A program made the translations under genes and the position numbers. Shown piece by piece: positions 48,360 through 59,599 of a stretch of DNA of 64,000 bases. The stretch is from Heliocidaris erythrogramma. Taxonomy: Eukaryota > Echinodermata > Echinoidea > Camarodonta > Echinometridae. The stretch covers positions 57,559,233-57,623,232 of the forward strand of contig CM046853.1 of assembly GCA_025617745.1 (NCBI GenBank). Reading direction: 5' to 3'. The notes below the pieces were generated by a model. It ran no database searches. It had not been told where the DNA came from and worked only from the letters and a program-made list of their open reading frames with translations. Every line of letters begins with the position of its first letter. Within the stretch, counting starts at the first letter, position 1.

Positions 48360-51300
48360 TCAAAATAATGCCTTTCCTTTGCAGGATATTTACATATTTT
48401 TCTTCTTTTATCTCTAAATATTACATAATGAATTATACTTTTATATCAAATTAACTTGCTTCGATTTTTTGAAGTACAGTGCGACTGCGATACGCTGCCT
48501 ATCAAATCACTCAATTTCTTTCGTTTCCTTTTACGAGATTTGATAAATGATTGATAAATGCATTCGTTACTTCCTGTAGACAAAGAGGAATGACATAGAA
48601 AATGTCGCAAAGATTCGGGGAAAGAAAAATTTGTATTCACCTTTAAGCCTTTTTAAGGGAAAGCAAAAAAAAGTAGCTCATATATACCTGTGTCCCATGT
48701 CGGAAAAATACCAGTCTAAATACGAACTTAACGCATTACATCAGAAGGAGAAGATGCAAAACAATTCAGAATTGACGATTTCATCAATTTTAAGAGCATT
48801 ACCTAAAAAGGAGGTATTTAAAAATAACTAAAGAAGGTGTGCACCATAAACTCAGTTGTTGAGGGTATTGATTTTTGTAGGCATAAAATCCGGATAATCA
48901 TCACTGCATTGTCACTTTGAAAACATTGAAATTCGTGGGTATCATTCATATCAAAGTCAACAATTAATAAAACAACCGTTTAGAGATGAAAAAATATCGA
49001 ATTTTGGCGCTTATCATTTAAGGGGCCGTCACATATCAAAATCGGAGCCCCTCCGACTTCTCTACGAGCTCAAAAGGGTGTTTTCGCCAGGAATACGGCC
49101 GGTGTCTGCTCGATCACTGCGGGCTACGCCGCGTTTTTAGGGGTCGGCCGACGTTCGCAGGGCACCGACACCTTTCCAAAATCAGCAATTTTCCAATGGC
49201 GAATTTTGAGCTCGCCCAGCTCGTTAACAGGTCGCCCGTAGATCGCTTAGGCATCGGCAAACATTCGATAGATATTCGATAGATATATATATTTATATAT
49301 TAGGAAAATTAAAAGTTGCCAAATGCCATAACTTATTTCAAAATGTACGTCGAATACACTCAAAATTGATCAAATTGGTAATTTGATGACAGCATTCCTG
49401 TCAGAGCTATTTATGCCCGCTTTACTAACCACGCAATTACCTCCAAAACCCACACCATTTGAATGTAAATGAAGATAAACCGTGCGGTATAGACACCACC
49501 CACAATGGAGACAGGAGTCCAACAGATTATAATGATTATGATAAATTATATCCTTCGAGTGATGCATCAAAGTGTATAGAGCTCACTGTTACCGGTAATT
49601 GTATAACTAAAAGAAGCGTGATTACTGGCAAAAGGACACCGGAACAGAATTAAATCGTTTCCCGCCATCAAGGCGTGTGATGCCATTTACTGATTGGACG
49701 TTATTTTATCATTCAACACACCAGGTACATAGAAAATTTTATGCATTACAAGTCTATATGCGCCATTCCATCTTAATGAAACATTGTGAAATGTAGAGAT
49801 AAGTTAAAACTATCGAGAAGAATATAACACAAAATAAAAGGTGACGGAATTATTAAGGTATGACAACGCCGAGATATAATTTATGTAAAATTAAAGCCTA
49901 TTCCCATGTAAACAATTTTTTAGACTGAACAAATTGTCGAATGTTTTCTGCTTTACTTATAAAATTGCATTTAAATACAGTAGTCTCTATTCTATTCCCA
50001 CCCCCCCCCCCCCCCCCACGCTCTTTGCACTAAATACCCAAGGCATTTCATTACATTACATTGTTTTTCAAACATTTTGATTTATGGTCCTACACAATGG
50101 TCTTAATGGTACAGACGTTGTGACCCATTTGTCCTGTTGAGTACATGCATGCTTGTCCAGCTTATCATTCAGCAGTAGTATAAAGAGGCGACATCCATGT
50201 GGTCACGTGATCGGTGGAGACCCACCAATGACAGAGATCAAGGGAGTGCTATTGTGCAGTTGTGCTGTGTCTATGCGATCGAATGTTTTCTGTGCGCGGT
50301 GTCGGGTGCCATGGTTTCGCTCTTTCACACCCATGACACCAGAGATGCTCTCCTTTAAAGTCTATTCTTTATATCATTATTGTTTTTTATGATATTTTGG
50401 GGGTCAGTTAACAGTCATAATGTATTTAAACATAGGCGGTTCATTAAATCGAATCCAATTGTTGAGCTGTCAACGTAATCTATTGGGAACGGTGTACACT
50501 TGAATACAATGTACCATGCCAACACATCGATGTGCAAGCCACAATGTACTTCCAAACATTGGAACACAGTTATGAGTAAGCATTATATCTTGAGAGATAA
50601 ATGTGAGCTACTCACAAAGAAGCATTTACCTTTAAATGTTAAATACCAATGACGTCAACTGTTTAATCTTAAATAACAATGTAAATGTATACTCACCCCC
50701 AAAATAATCCCCCCCCCCCCAACAGCTTTTGATAACTCGAGAAATACTTGATGAAATAAATTCATTCATGAATCAGATTATGCAGATTTCTCCTGCCCTC
50801 ATTTTTCTCGGTTAGTTGTGAACAGTTGATTGTGTTTTCATAATTAGATTATGGTTTTATTGCAGTCGGTATTAAAAAAAATGCACTATGCGTTTCATAA
50901 TGCGGTGCATGCAGGGGGTGCATAAATTCATTAAATTGCATTAGAAATTCTTTATATTTAATACAGCTTCGTGAGTTTGAATTACAAAGTACGCGTCTGT
51001 ACATGATTAAAAGATGAAAAGAAGTGAAAGATTTTTTTGTGGGGTATAAACATGTAATGCTTGCATTGCATCATAAAACGCAAAGTGCAATTTAATTATA
51101 GTACCGAATACAATAAAAACCTTAATTCGAATATAAAAACAATTTCAGATGTTCACATATAAAAAATCAAAATGTTGAACAGGAGGGGGGCGGGGGGGGG
51201 GGGGGGGGGCGGGGCGCAGACGAGGGGGTGACACACAACTGAATCACAGAGTCGCAGAGTTTCACACATACAAACACACACCCACCCATCCACCCACGCG

Positions 51301-53600
51301 CGCGTGCAGGGGTAGTGGTAGTGGTCTTAAAGATAAAGTTGAGTTTTGGTCATGCAATTACATTGTGAAAGAAACTGTCTGGAAGCAATCGGGAAAGGCT
51401 GATCATGTCTAAATAAGGATTGTTGTATACTGTGAGCTTTTGGAATCATCAAAATGATAAGAAATCAACCCAGACTCGCTCAAAAGCACGTGCACAGCAC
51501 ACAGAAATTGGTATATGGGACTGCACACAGATGTGGCATGAATGTTCGGCCCGAACACTTTTTTCTTCTTAATTCGAATATAAGGGCATTTGAAAAGAAA
51601 TCCTTTTCAGGGGACATTTCTACTATGATTTTCTTCCAAAGTGACATAAAACGAATGAGAAAGCTCACAAATTACTTTTCACTAGAACTCAACCTCCCCT
51701 TCTAAGCCCCTAGGTACAGTGGATGGCTTTTTTTTTTGTTAGCGGATGAACAATTACAGGCCATGGCCCCCTTGTGACCCCCCCTGCTACGCCTATGTCA
51801 GACATAACAATTACATTAACGGTGTGGAAGATGATTTTGATGGTAGCTCAGCCTACACGATTTTCTCATTAACCTCCTGGTTTCCACGAGAAGGTAATAG
51901 TAATATACCACAGAAACCACATTCATTAAACGCATCCCTGATCAGAATGGGATCAACAAAGTCCAAGCTTTCATTAAAATGTTCCCTTAATCATGAATAT
52001 TGGTTTTTAAGAGAACGATGATTTTTCATCGACTCATTGAACTACAAATGGACAGAAGGCTAATTGGATATCAGACAAAATATGATCAACAATTATTGGG
52101 TCTCTCATTCTCCATTATACCGTGGGATTTGAATAGCGCCTCTCCCACTCGCAAGAGTGCATGCATTTTCTTAGAAATAGCATATTTAGCGATGAGTGCT
52201 ACACTTCGGTTTTCGTATCTGAAATTGGCAAAACTAACTTGATCAATCAAAATGTATGTACGACGATGAATTATAGGAAATAGAAGAATACATGTATTGC
52301 TAAATCTAAAATCTGGCTATAAAGTAAGCATGAAAATGATGAATCAGACAGGGTTTTTTATATTCGTTCTTACATGTTGCAGAACTGTTGCCAGATCATG
52401 AATAAATGGATAGTCATTTCCTAAAATTCAAAGAAAGATCAAATAAGGAACCCACGGGAACCCATGGCAGAACAAAACAGAGAAAAGGAAATCACAATGG
52501 CGTCCCATCCGATTGTTGGGAGTGTTTGGATTACGGTGAAGTTCATGGATAACAAGAAAACGAACGCATCCATGGATTAAAGAGCGGAAAAGAGAAACGA
52601 GAGCGATTTGAGCGCGAAAGCCTTGGGGAGGGAAACCCAAGACTTAACTCCTTCGCCTAATCACACCCAACCAAGCTCAAGCTCGGCTGTCAGACACCAC
52701 ATCCATCGGCGATGGAGCCCTCAAACCCTCCCAACAGGTCTGCTTATGATTTGTGAGCAATCAGATTTGCTGCTCCCGACATCATTTAGGCACGCTAGAT
52801 GTGATTGGTAATCTCGTTGAGGGTATTAAGGAGTCGAATCGCGTTCGGGTCGTTCAAGGAGAAAATCCGTCACTTTGAAGTAGGATCTCGCAGTCGATCT
52901 AGCACATCGGCGTCATCAACAATAATGAACCATACACAGCAGATCAAAATCCTCCCTCGACCATTGGACAGTGGGGAAAGAGGGGGTACGTGGCCCCTCC
53001 CTCTCGAATGGCGACTAAAAAAAGAAATATGAAGAAAAGAGAGAAAGAAAGGGAGGGGGAAAAGGTAACGAAGGAAGATTATTGTACCACATCCACACGC
53101 TCACCCACCCGATGGCCTTGTTCTTTAGTATTCCATTCATCTAGTGAGACGGGTGCCCCCCCCCCCCCCCGACACCAGAGCCCCCATCAGTGACTGGATG
53201 AACGCTACGCCATCGGAAGTCGGAGTTCACGGTTAGAAAACGGGTATTTGATGATGTTTTATTTGTCTTAGCGGCAATAGAACATTATTTCGGGGGGGGG
53301 GGGGGTCGTCAAAAAAGCATTATTAGAGAAACGTAAGCAAATGTCATGAACGAATTAGTTTCATGTAACTATCGTATGGATAAATTGCTGTCTCCATGCG
53401 CACTTTTAGCTTGAATACTTCGCTAACTATTTGCAAGCGAGAAAAATGATTGTACATTCATCACGTGCCTTAATAAGGTTCGATGTGAAATGAGCAAAAG
53501 TGCCTGATTCATGGAACTTGAATAGTTGCTCGTATGTTTGAGGAAATGAGTATAAATTAGCGAAAGTGAAAGAGAGACGAGAACCATACCCTAGTATATC
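48360..53600. other. Intergenic with homopolymer tracts, no clear gene
   Basis: Poly(C) lies at about 50001-50019 and 50710-50720, poly(G) at 51183-51210, poly(C) at 53159-53170 and poly(G) at 53293-53306. A hydrophilic open frame at 49429-49653 is noted in findings. Sequence at 51745-51800 (CAGGCCATGGCCCCCTTGTG ... CTGCTACGCC) resembles the edge of the repeat at 56811. Confidence 0.4.
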
Positions 53601-53620
53601 ACACGGATAATTGTACTTAC

Positions 53621-53720
53621 TCGGACAGTTTCCACCAGGCCCTATATAAAATTCATTAGCAGTATTCATTATGTTAATCGTTCCCTCAATTTTATCGCAC
53701 TCGGTGGGCATTACCACAGA
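53621..53720 (-). CDS. Candidate exon, unknown protein (minus strand)
   Basis: This is a 100-nt open segment in one minus-strand frame, with a GACAG acceptor (after TTACTTTTCAGT) and a strong GTAAGTAC donor. It encodes a piece that includes MPTECDKIEGTINIM and FYIGPGGNCP, with two cysteines and balanced, extracellular-looking composition. Entry is phase 0, exit phase 1. It could continue the candidates at 54424-54652. No domain is recognised. Short exons like this also arise by chance in 64 kb, so the call is weak. Confidence 0.25.
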
Positions 53721-54423
53721 CTGTCACTGAAAAGTAATGAAACGGCAGCTACTTCACCACTTTTTGTCATATTGTAATAAATTGTGTTTTAAAGTCCAAA
53801 CATTAAGTCTCCTTGGCCAGAAAATGTGCGTACATAAAAAGGTATTGGTTAGAGATGTGTGATGGCTGGGTACTAGCGGTAAAATTGAAGACTGGAAAGG
53901 GGTCGTTTTGAAGTGAATAGCAAAGGTAACTTAATGCAACATACATTTTCGATGCGGCAGGTAGATGGGGCAGGAAGATGGGATTTCTCATCTTCCTGGT
54001 CACGAGTCAAACGAAGTGGGGTAATACTTCGTGTCCTGCTAAAGATTCCATGAAATTTATTTACAGATATATATAAAGCTTAGAAAGTAAATCTAACTAT
54101 GATTTGAGCAGCCTTATGGTGAGAAAAAAAAAGAAGGGAGATACAATTTCTGCGCGCCCTTTACCTTCCCCAAGCGATTAACCGGACTTATGTTGACGGT
54201 GAGAATGAGCACATATTTTGATTGAAAGGCAAACAGCATGGTCGTGCCTTGAATGGCCCGACTGTTTGACGTGTATTCTCCATGGAGTGGTTATTCCTTT
54301 CACCTCCCTATTCACCGAGGCGAAATAATGAAGCTCCCAAAACGTAACATTGTAATACCTCCGGCATTCCCTTACTCCAGTCGGGAAAACGATACACCCT
54401 AAATACTGTCAAGCTGCACCTAC

Positions 54424-54486
54424 TTTGATGGACTCTTTGGCAATTCCATTTTGAGGAATTCGAGGTGTCATGGTTACAGCTGGTCC
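54424..54486 (-). CDS. Candidate exon, unknown protein (minus strand)
   Basis: The acceptor TTTTATCCAG and donor GTAGGTGC bound 63 nt. A later donor (GTATTTAGG) would lengthen the exon and leave phase 0. Entered in phase 1 from the candidate at 54530, it reads GTSCNHDTSNSSKWNCQRVHQ without stops, with two cysteines. Frame and cysteine content fit a secreted or extracellular protein, but no family is recognised. Confidence 0.22.
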
Positions 54487-54529
54487 CTGGATAAAACTTC
54501 ATACCTCACGAACTAGTAGTCGGTAATAC

Positions 54530-54652
54530 CTGTATTAACGAAAAGCTTCCACGCAACGCCATCTTTGTCACTGTAGTTGACGAGAGAAAGGCCCATGATC
54601 AAGCAACGCTCGGTATTATCGAACAGAGAATGATATGAACTTTCACCTCCAA
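54530..54652 (-). CDS. Candidate exon, unknown protein (minus strand)
   Basis: One open minus-strand frame of about 40 codons lies between a possible CTAACCAG acceptor and a GTATTACC donor. It includes FDNTERCLIMGLSL and NYSDKDGVAWKLFVNT. The other two frames are closed. Its phase-1 end fits the frame at 54424-54486. The SDKDGVAW string faintly recalls the SxDGxxW strand of discoidin-type (F5/8C) domains, which is inference only. Confidence 0.25.
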
Positions 54653-54659
54653 CTGGTTA

Positions 54660-56280
54660 GCAGTCGTGTCCATCATGACCGTCCGTGAAAGAAGTACTGT
54701 ATGTTTATATCTGATGACAAGTACAAGCTATTTGGTTTTATACGTTACCCACCACAGCTAATATTTTAGTATGTAATGACTATATCAAGCTGATAACCAA
54801 GATAACCAAGAGTTCCAAGAGCTAGGATCAGACAAAATATCGAGCAGACGAGCACAGTTATATTTTTGTATCAATTATGTTCGCACTTCCATGAAACAAT
54901 ATTTGGTAACGTATGGGACATAACTTTGACCTGCCCTTACATCAGAGAAAACAATGTAGAACCATAATGAAATAAAATTAACACATATTTTTAATTCAAT
55001 CATAGATTCGTGAAAAGAAGTCTATTTTGGGCGCTTCTGAAGGAGAGCAACTGCGTTATGAGCAATAATTATAATATTTTACGAAATCACCAATATAATC
55101 ACTAGAACATTAAAATAAAGAGCATGGAAAGGTAACACTTCATCATCATCTTTAGAACTAGTTTAAGACATGGTTCACTGACGCACCTGCCTGCAATGTA
55201 TCATATCCATAATGATCATAAGCCAGTCAAACCGCCATAAAAACCCACAAGCACACATTTGATGATGATTTATAATCTTTGCTGGAGGAAGAATAATCGT
55301 TGAATGGTTCAAATCATGGGCATACTGGCCCAGTTTCACCAGGGAGGGGCCTGTCGATATTGCATATTTCACATTTTATCGAGTGAGCAAAGCGAGGGAC
55401 AACAAATTTCCAGCCATTTTCCATGGTGACAGCCACGAATGATTTTTGTCATAAAAACTTGTAATGAGGAGGTTTGTTTTTGGTTTGTCGTTTGCTGTCT
55501 GTATCCACACGGTGTTTTTATCCCCCTCAAAATATAGATCAATTACATCGTTAAAATGTATTGTAATGGTATATGGCAACTGAGATGCAATTTCATATGC
55601 AAAGTGCCGCAAGAATGTGTGTGTGCGCGCATGTGTGAGTGGACCAGAAATTGGACATTATGTGCCGCAAAATATCAGGAAAACTACGTCGTTGTCAAAC
55701 TGGCAACAATATGTTGCCAAATACACTCTGCCACCCCGTTATCCTCTATTTGGTATTCTGGGGACACTCTTGGTCAAACATACCTTGTAACATGTTGGGG
55801 TTTGGGGTGGTTTTTTTTTGTAATGTGGTTCACCATGGTAACGGAAAGTGATTCACGTGGCGTATGCTGTGCAAGTCAAGTTAACGATTAAGTGGTTCCT
55901 ATCATTATAATATACCCGTGTATTCCATCTGGTGACAAAAAGAGCGATGAGGTGTAATAAAGCCATTCGAGATTTTCAAGAATACGTCTTTTTTAATGGC
56001 AGCGTACATTGATCTGTTCATCTATGATGTCTATTGCGCATAAAATGATGTCGAAATGAGGCAATTCATACTTCTTTTGTTTCAAACCAAAGGACATAAT
56101 ATCTGAGTTTATTATTGTTAGCATTTGAGATCAATTGATAAGTCTTGTCACAACACCAGTCCTTGTATACGCTTTACAAATTGAATAAAAATATGTCATT
56201 TTTGGCATTGATTTAATGTTGTTTCTCTTAAAGATGATGGCGAAATAAATTCAAGTTGCTGATGAGCCTTGGATCGTATT
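54660..56280. other. Intergenic, no supported gene
   Basis: A 78-codon minus-strand frame at 55376-55612 has no ATG and no clear splice sites. Nothing else is recognised. Confidence 0.4.
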
Positions 56281-56305
56281 TGTGGATACGGTTACGGAAC
56301 AATCG

Positions 56306-56524
56306 GGGGGGGGGGGGTCACGGGTCTCTGAGGAAGTAAAACAACCCAAGGGGAAGAAGTTGGAGGAGGTTGTAATATTCTTCTGTTTCTTCCCTTTCTC
56401 CCTTTTCTTTAACTGCCCTTCCTCTCCTCCCCCTCCTCCCCTCCCTCTCTCTCTCTCTCTCTCTCTTTATCAATTTGTTTGAGGGACACTTGTCTCTGTG
56501 AGTCTGTGCCCCCCCCCCCCCCCA
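56306..56524. repeat. Poly(G), (CT)n and poly(C) cluster
   Basis: G run at 56306-56318, CT tract at 56425-56467, C run of about 14 at 56509-56523. Confidence 0.85.
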
Positions 56525-56810
56525 GTTTCGTCATTCTATTAATTTGCTGCTGATATGCGGGACTAATATCGCGAATATAAAATCGCTGATTTTTTTTTGT
56601 GAAACAAATTGGACGAGCAACATATAATGGGGCCTCAAACAAAGTTGTTTTTTCAAGCTATTCTTATGATGCATATCTAGTGTATCATATTTTGACATCA
56701 TGGTATCGTATGGCCGAAACACGCCTTAGGGAAAGTTGAATTAATCACCGTTCTCCTCAGGAGTAACATTCAACTCTATCAGGATGACAACATGAAGATA
56801 AACCGATTAC

Positions 56811-56944
56811 CCTCATGTAAGTCCCCACCCATATGTGTAGCAATGAGGCACAAGGGGGCCATGCCCCCTCCCCCTGTTCATCGTTTTAAAAAAAGGTCCT
56901 CCACGGAACTTACAATATTTTCTAGTGTGCGTGTGTGTGTGTGC

Positions 56945-56984
<40 letters not shown>

Positions 56985-57065
56985 TTATGAGTGTTATTTT
57001 GTGTTACCCTCCCCTGCCTTTGCCCCCCCCCCCCCCCCCCCCCGTTCAACAAATCTGGCTACGTC
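56811..57065. repeat. Dispersed-repeat remnant split by GT/GA and poly(C) tracts
   Basis: The left part has GTGTAGCAATGAGGCACAAG and CATGCCCCCTCCCCCTGTTC. A (GT)n-(GA)n compound tract occupies 56927-56984 and a poly(C) of about 19 lies at 57024-57043. The right part has CAACAAATCTGGCTACGTCA. The related GCC-TGGCTAC edge also occurs at 441-455, suggesting a common family of C-tract-bearing repeats. Confidence 0.5.
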
Positions 57066-57199
57066 AGTGTCCGCACATACATGACATATCGTAGATGAAG
57101 CGAATGTCCATGATGAGAAGGTGCTATGACATCAATAAATGATGATGAGCAATGTCTTAGCCAACCCTAGAACATTTCGAGTACTGGGGATAATGTCGG

Positions 57200-58857
57200 G
57201 AAAATGAAGTCGGGAAAAGAAGTCATAAGATTTCACAATCTTCACACAAGTGAAAGAAATAAGTTTAAGAGTGGAAACAAGGAAAAATTAACTAATTATA
57301 GACCAATTTCTGTTCTTTCCGTCTTCTCAAAGAAACTAGAATGAATTGTTTACAAACGCACCGTAGATTTCTTAGATAAACCAAACATTCTTTGTAAAAA
57401 TCAATATGGGTTCCGTAAAAGGTATTCTACGTCTATGGTTTTAACTGACATTACTAATTAGTAGATGATTTTAAAAGAAATGAATATATAATATGCACTT
57501 TTATTGATTTATCGAAGGCATTCGATACTATATATCACAAAGTTGTACTATCTATAAACTCTATCACAATGGTATTCGTGGTGTGTCTCACATGACTGGT
57601 TTACTAATTATCTGAATAATCGTCAACAATGTACAAAAATATGAATCTTCAAGCTCGGAATTTGATAGCATCTTATGTGGAGTTCCTCAGGGATCACTCC
57701 TTGGCCCTCTTTTGTTCTTAATCTACATAAACGATATTCACAAATCTTCTCCAGAACTCTCTTTTGGTTTATAAGCAGTGGATAGAAATATACTGTACTC
57801 TGACACAAATATTAACTCCCTATGCAATATAGCCAAAAAAGAAAAGTATGCGAATGGCTGCAAACCAATCGGCTATCTGTCAACTCCAAGAAATGCAATT
57901 TTATTGTATTCAGCAAAGAAGACAATATTCCTGATGAAATGAATATAAAAGTGAACAATACAGAAATTGCCAGAGCTGAAAAGACCAAATTTCGATGCGT
58001 TTGTATTGATAGTCGGTTGTCTCGGAAACCGCATATCCATGAAGTAGAAACTAAAAATGCCAACTATAAGTATCGTTTTCTGTTTCCTTAGAATGTTCTT
58101 CGAAGTTTGTATTGCTCTTTAGTTCTCCCATATTTATCGTATTGCACTTTTGTGTGGGGCAATACCCATCATGCCCATGCGTCTAATATAAGTAAGCTAA
58201 CTACATTACAAAAGAACATAATAAAACACAGTCTGCGATATACCATCTGGAACTCACACCAACCCCTTATTTCATGGCTTAAGACTCTTAAAATTTGAAG
58301 ATATTGTCAGTTACCAACATTACGTTTTTATGTAATAAGTGCATTTACAAATATCACCGAACAGTTTTGTAATCTGTTTAATTTTAATTTTACTTTTCAT
58401 AATTACCCAACACGATCTGTACTATTCTGTAGAGACATCAATATTCGTAGACACACATGGAGAACAGTTGTGTTTCAAAAAAATATTCGTTTTTCTGGGC
58501 CCAAATTCTTCAAAAACCTAAATGGCTCTATTAAATCATGCTCTTCACTCCATATATTTACTCGTATTGTAAAAGATATACTTCGTATAATATAGTCAGT
58601 ATATTGCAGATTTTTATTTTTTCCTTTTATTTTCTTTTTTTTTTTATTTTTTTGATGTTTTAATTGTTGAATAATATTATATATGTCAATGTGTATTGCA
58701 AAGGCGACCCCACGACAAGCCATGTGCTTCCTCGGACCCTCGCCTCCTTCCACCAATGTTTTTTTTTTCTGAATGTACATTTCATTTTGTATTTATCTGA
58801 TTATGAGAAGGAAATGCATGTATTTTTAATCTGAATCTGAATCTGAATCTGAAACAT
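57200..58857 (+). pseudogene. 5'-truncated, frameshifted CR1-like LINE with (AATCTG)n tail
   Basis: Shifting plus-strand frames show RT motifs in order: NYRPISVLSVFSKKLE near 57300, FIDLSKAFDT near 57500, GIRGVSH.DW and NNRQQC near 57600, and a decayed [13 protein letters not shown] region near 57680. NRLSVNSKKCNFIVFSKE at 57870 and a C-terminal GPKFFKNLNGSIKS near 58500 follow. Stops and indels are frequent, and the longest intact piece is 57822-58091. The 3' UTR ends in four AATCTG units (about 58829-58853). The endonuclease half is missing. It is the same broad class as the LINE at 22990 but a different, more decayed lineage. Confidence 0.9.
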
Positions 58858-59189
58858 TACATGATTTAGAACATAATCTCCATCAAGCAAAATTTCCTCA
58901 GATATAAATTTGACAACAAAATTTTGGATTTGCCAAACGTGCAGTGCTCCTCTTAGTATACGACCCTGTGGTGCCGACTTAATGCTCCGAGCTTTATTCC
59001 GTCAAAGACATTAAATCGTACTCATAAGGGTTAAGCTGGTAACTGGGTTTTAGGATAGGTATGGGTATAGGGTGAGAGTACTGCTCAGGTATGATGTTGG
59101 TCTAGGTTTGAAGTTAAGAATTCGGCTAGTATTGGATGACTGCAAAGCAGTTATCGTCGAAGAATGTGTCGTACATTCGATCCGGTACC

Positions 59190-59210
59190 AGGAGGGGGGG
59201 GGGGGGGGGG
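59190..59210. repeat. Poly(G) tract
   Basis: About 18 G after AGGA. Confidence 0.9.
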
Positions 59211-59407
59211 TCGTGCAAGTACATAGACTCATCAAAAGATACACCCTTTCCCCTAGTTTTAACCTTCAAACATGACGACTATACGATTTGCAGCTCCCAT
59301 CAAATATTAACTTGGCCCAATCAATCAGAGGAATGGAATGGTTATCCGTGGAGTCATCCCTGGATCTCACGCGCCTTGAATCACTAAAGACCCACTCTCA
59401 TGAACCC

Positions 59408-59426
59408 CCGCCCCCCCCCCCCCCCT
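59408..59426. repeat. Poly(C) tract
   Basis: About 16 C with a leading CCCCG. Confidence 0.9.
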
Positions 59427-59512
59427 CCACATCCCTCCCGTGTAGGGTATGATATACCTTACTTTCCCAGCTTTACATGCAATATATGTACATAATAAAA
59501 CTAATTTAACGG

Positions 59513-59578
59513 TAAAGCTTAAAACATTTCGTGCGAAGCGAATTTTAATTCGCTTCGCACGAAATGTTTTAAGCTTTA
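59513..59578. repeat. Perfect palindrome, 32-bp arms
   Basis: TAAAGCTTAAAACATTTCGT... through GCGAATT (59513-59544) is the exact reverse complement of 59547-59578, with only TT between. There are no mismatches in 32 base pairs. Confidence 0.95.
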
Positions 59579-59599
59579 AAAGTCTAAGACGTGACGGAA

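Noticed and set aside
50150-50345. GC-richer stretch that might be a structural RNA
   Set aside because: No snRNA, tRNA or rRNA signature and no convincing stem pattern.
55376-55612. 78-codon minus-strand frame with protein-like look
   Set aside because: No ATG, no clear acceptor, and its 3' end is in GAGTGAGCAAAGCGAGGGA-type sequence common in non-coding DNA.
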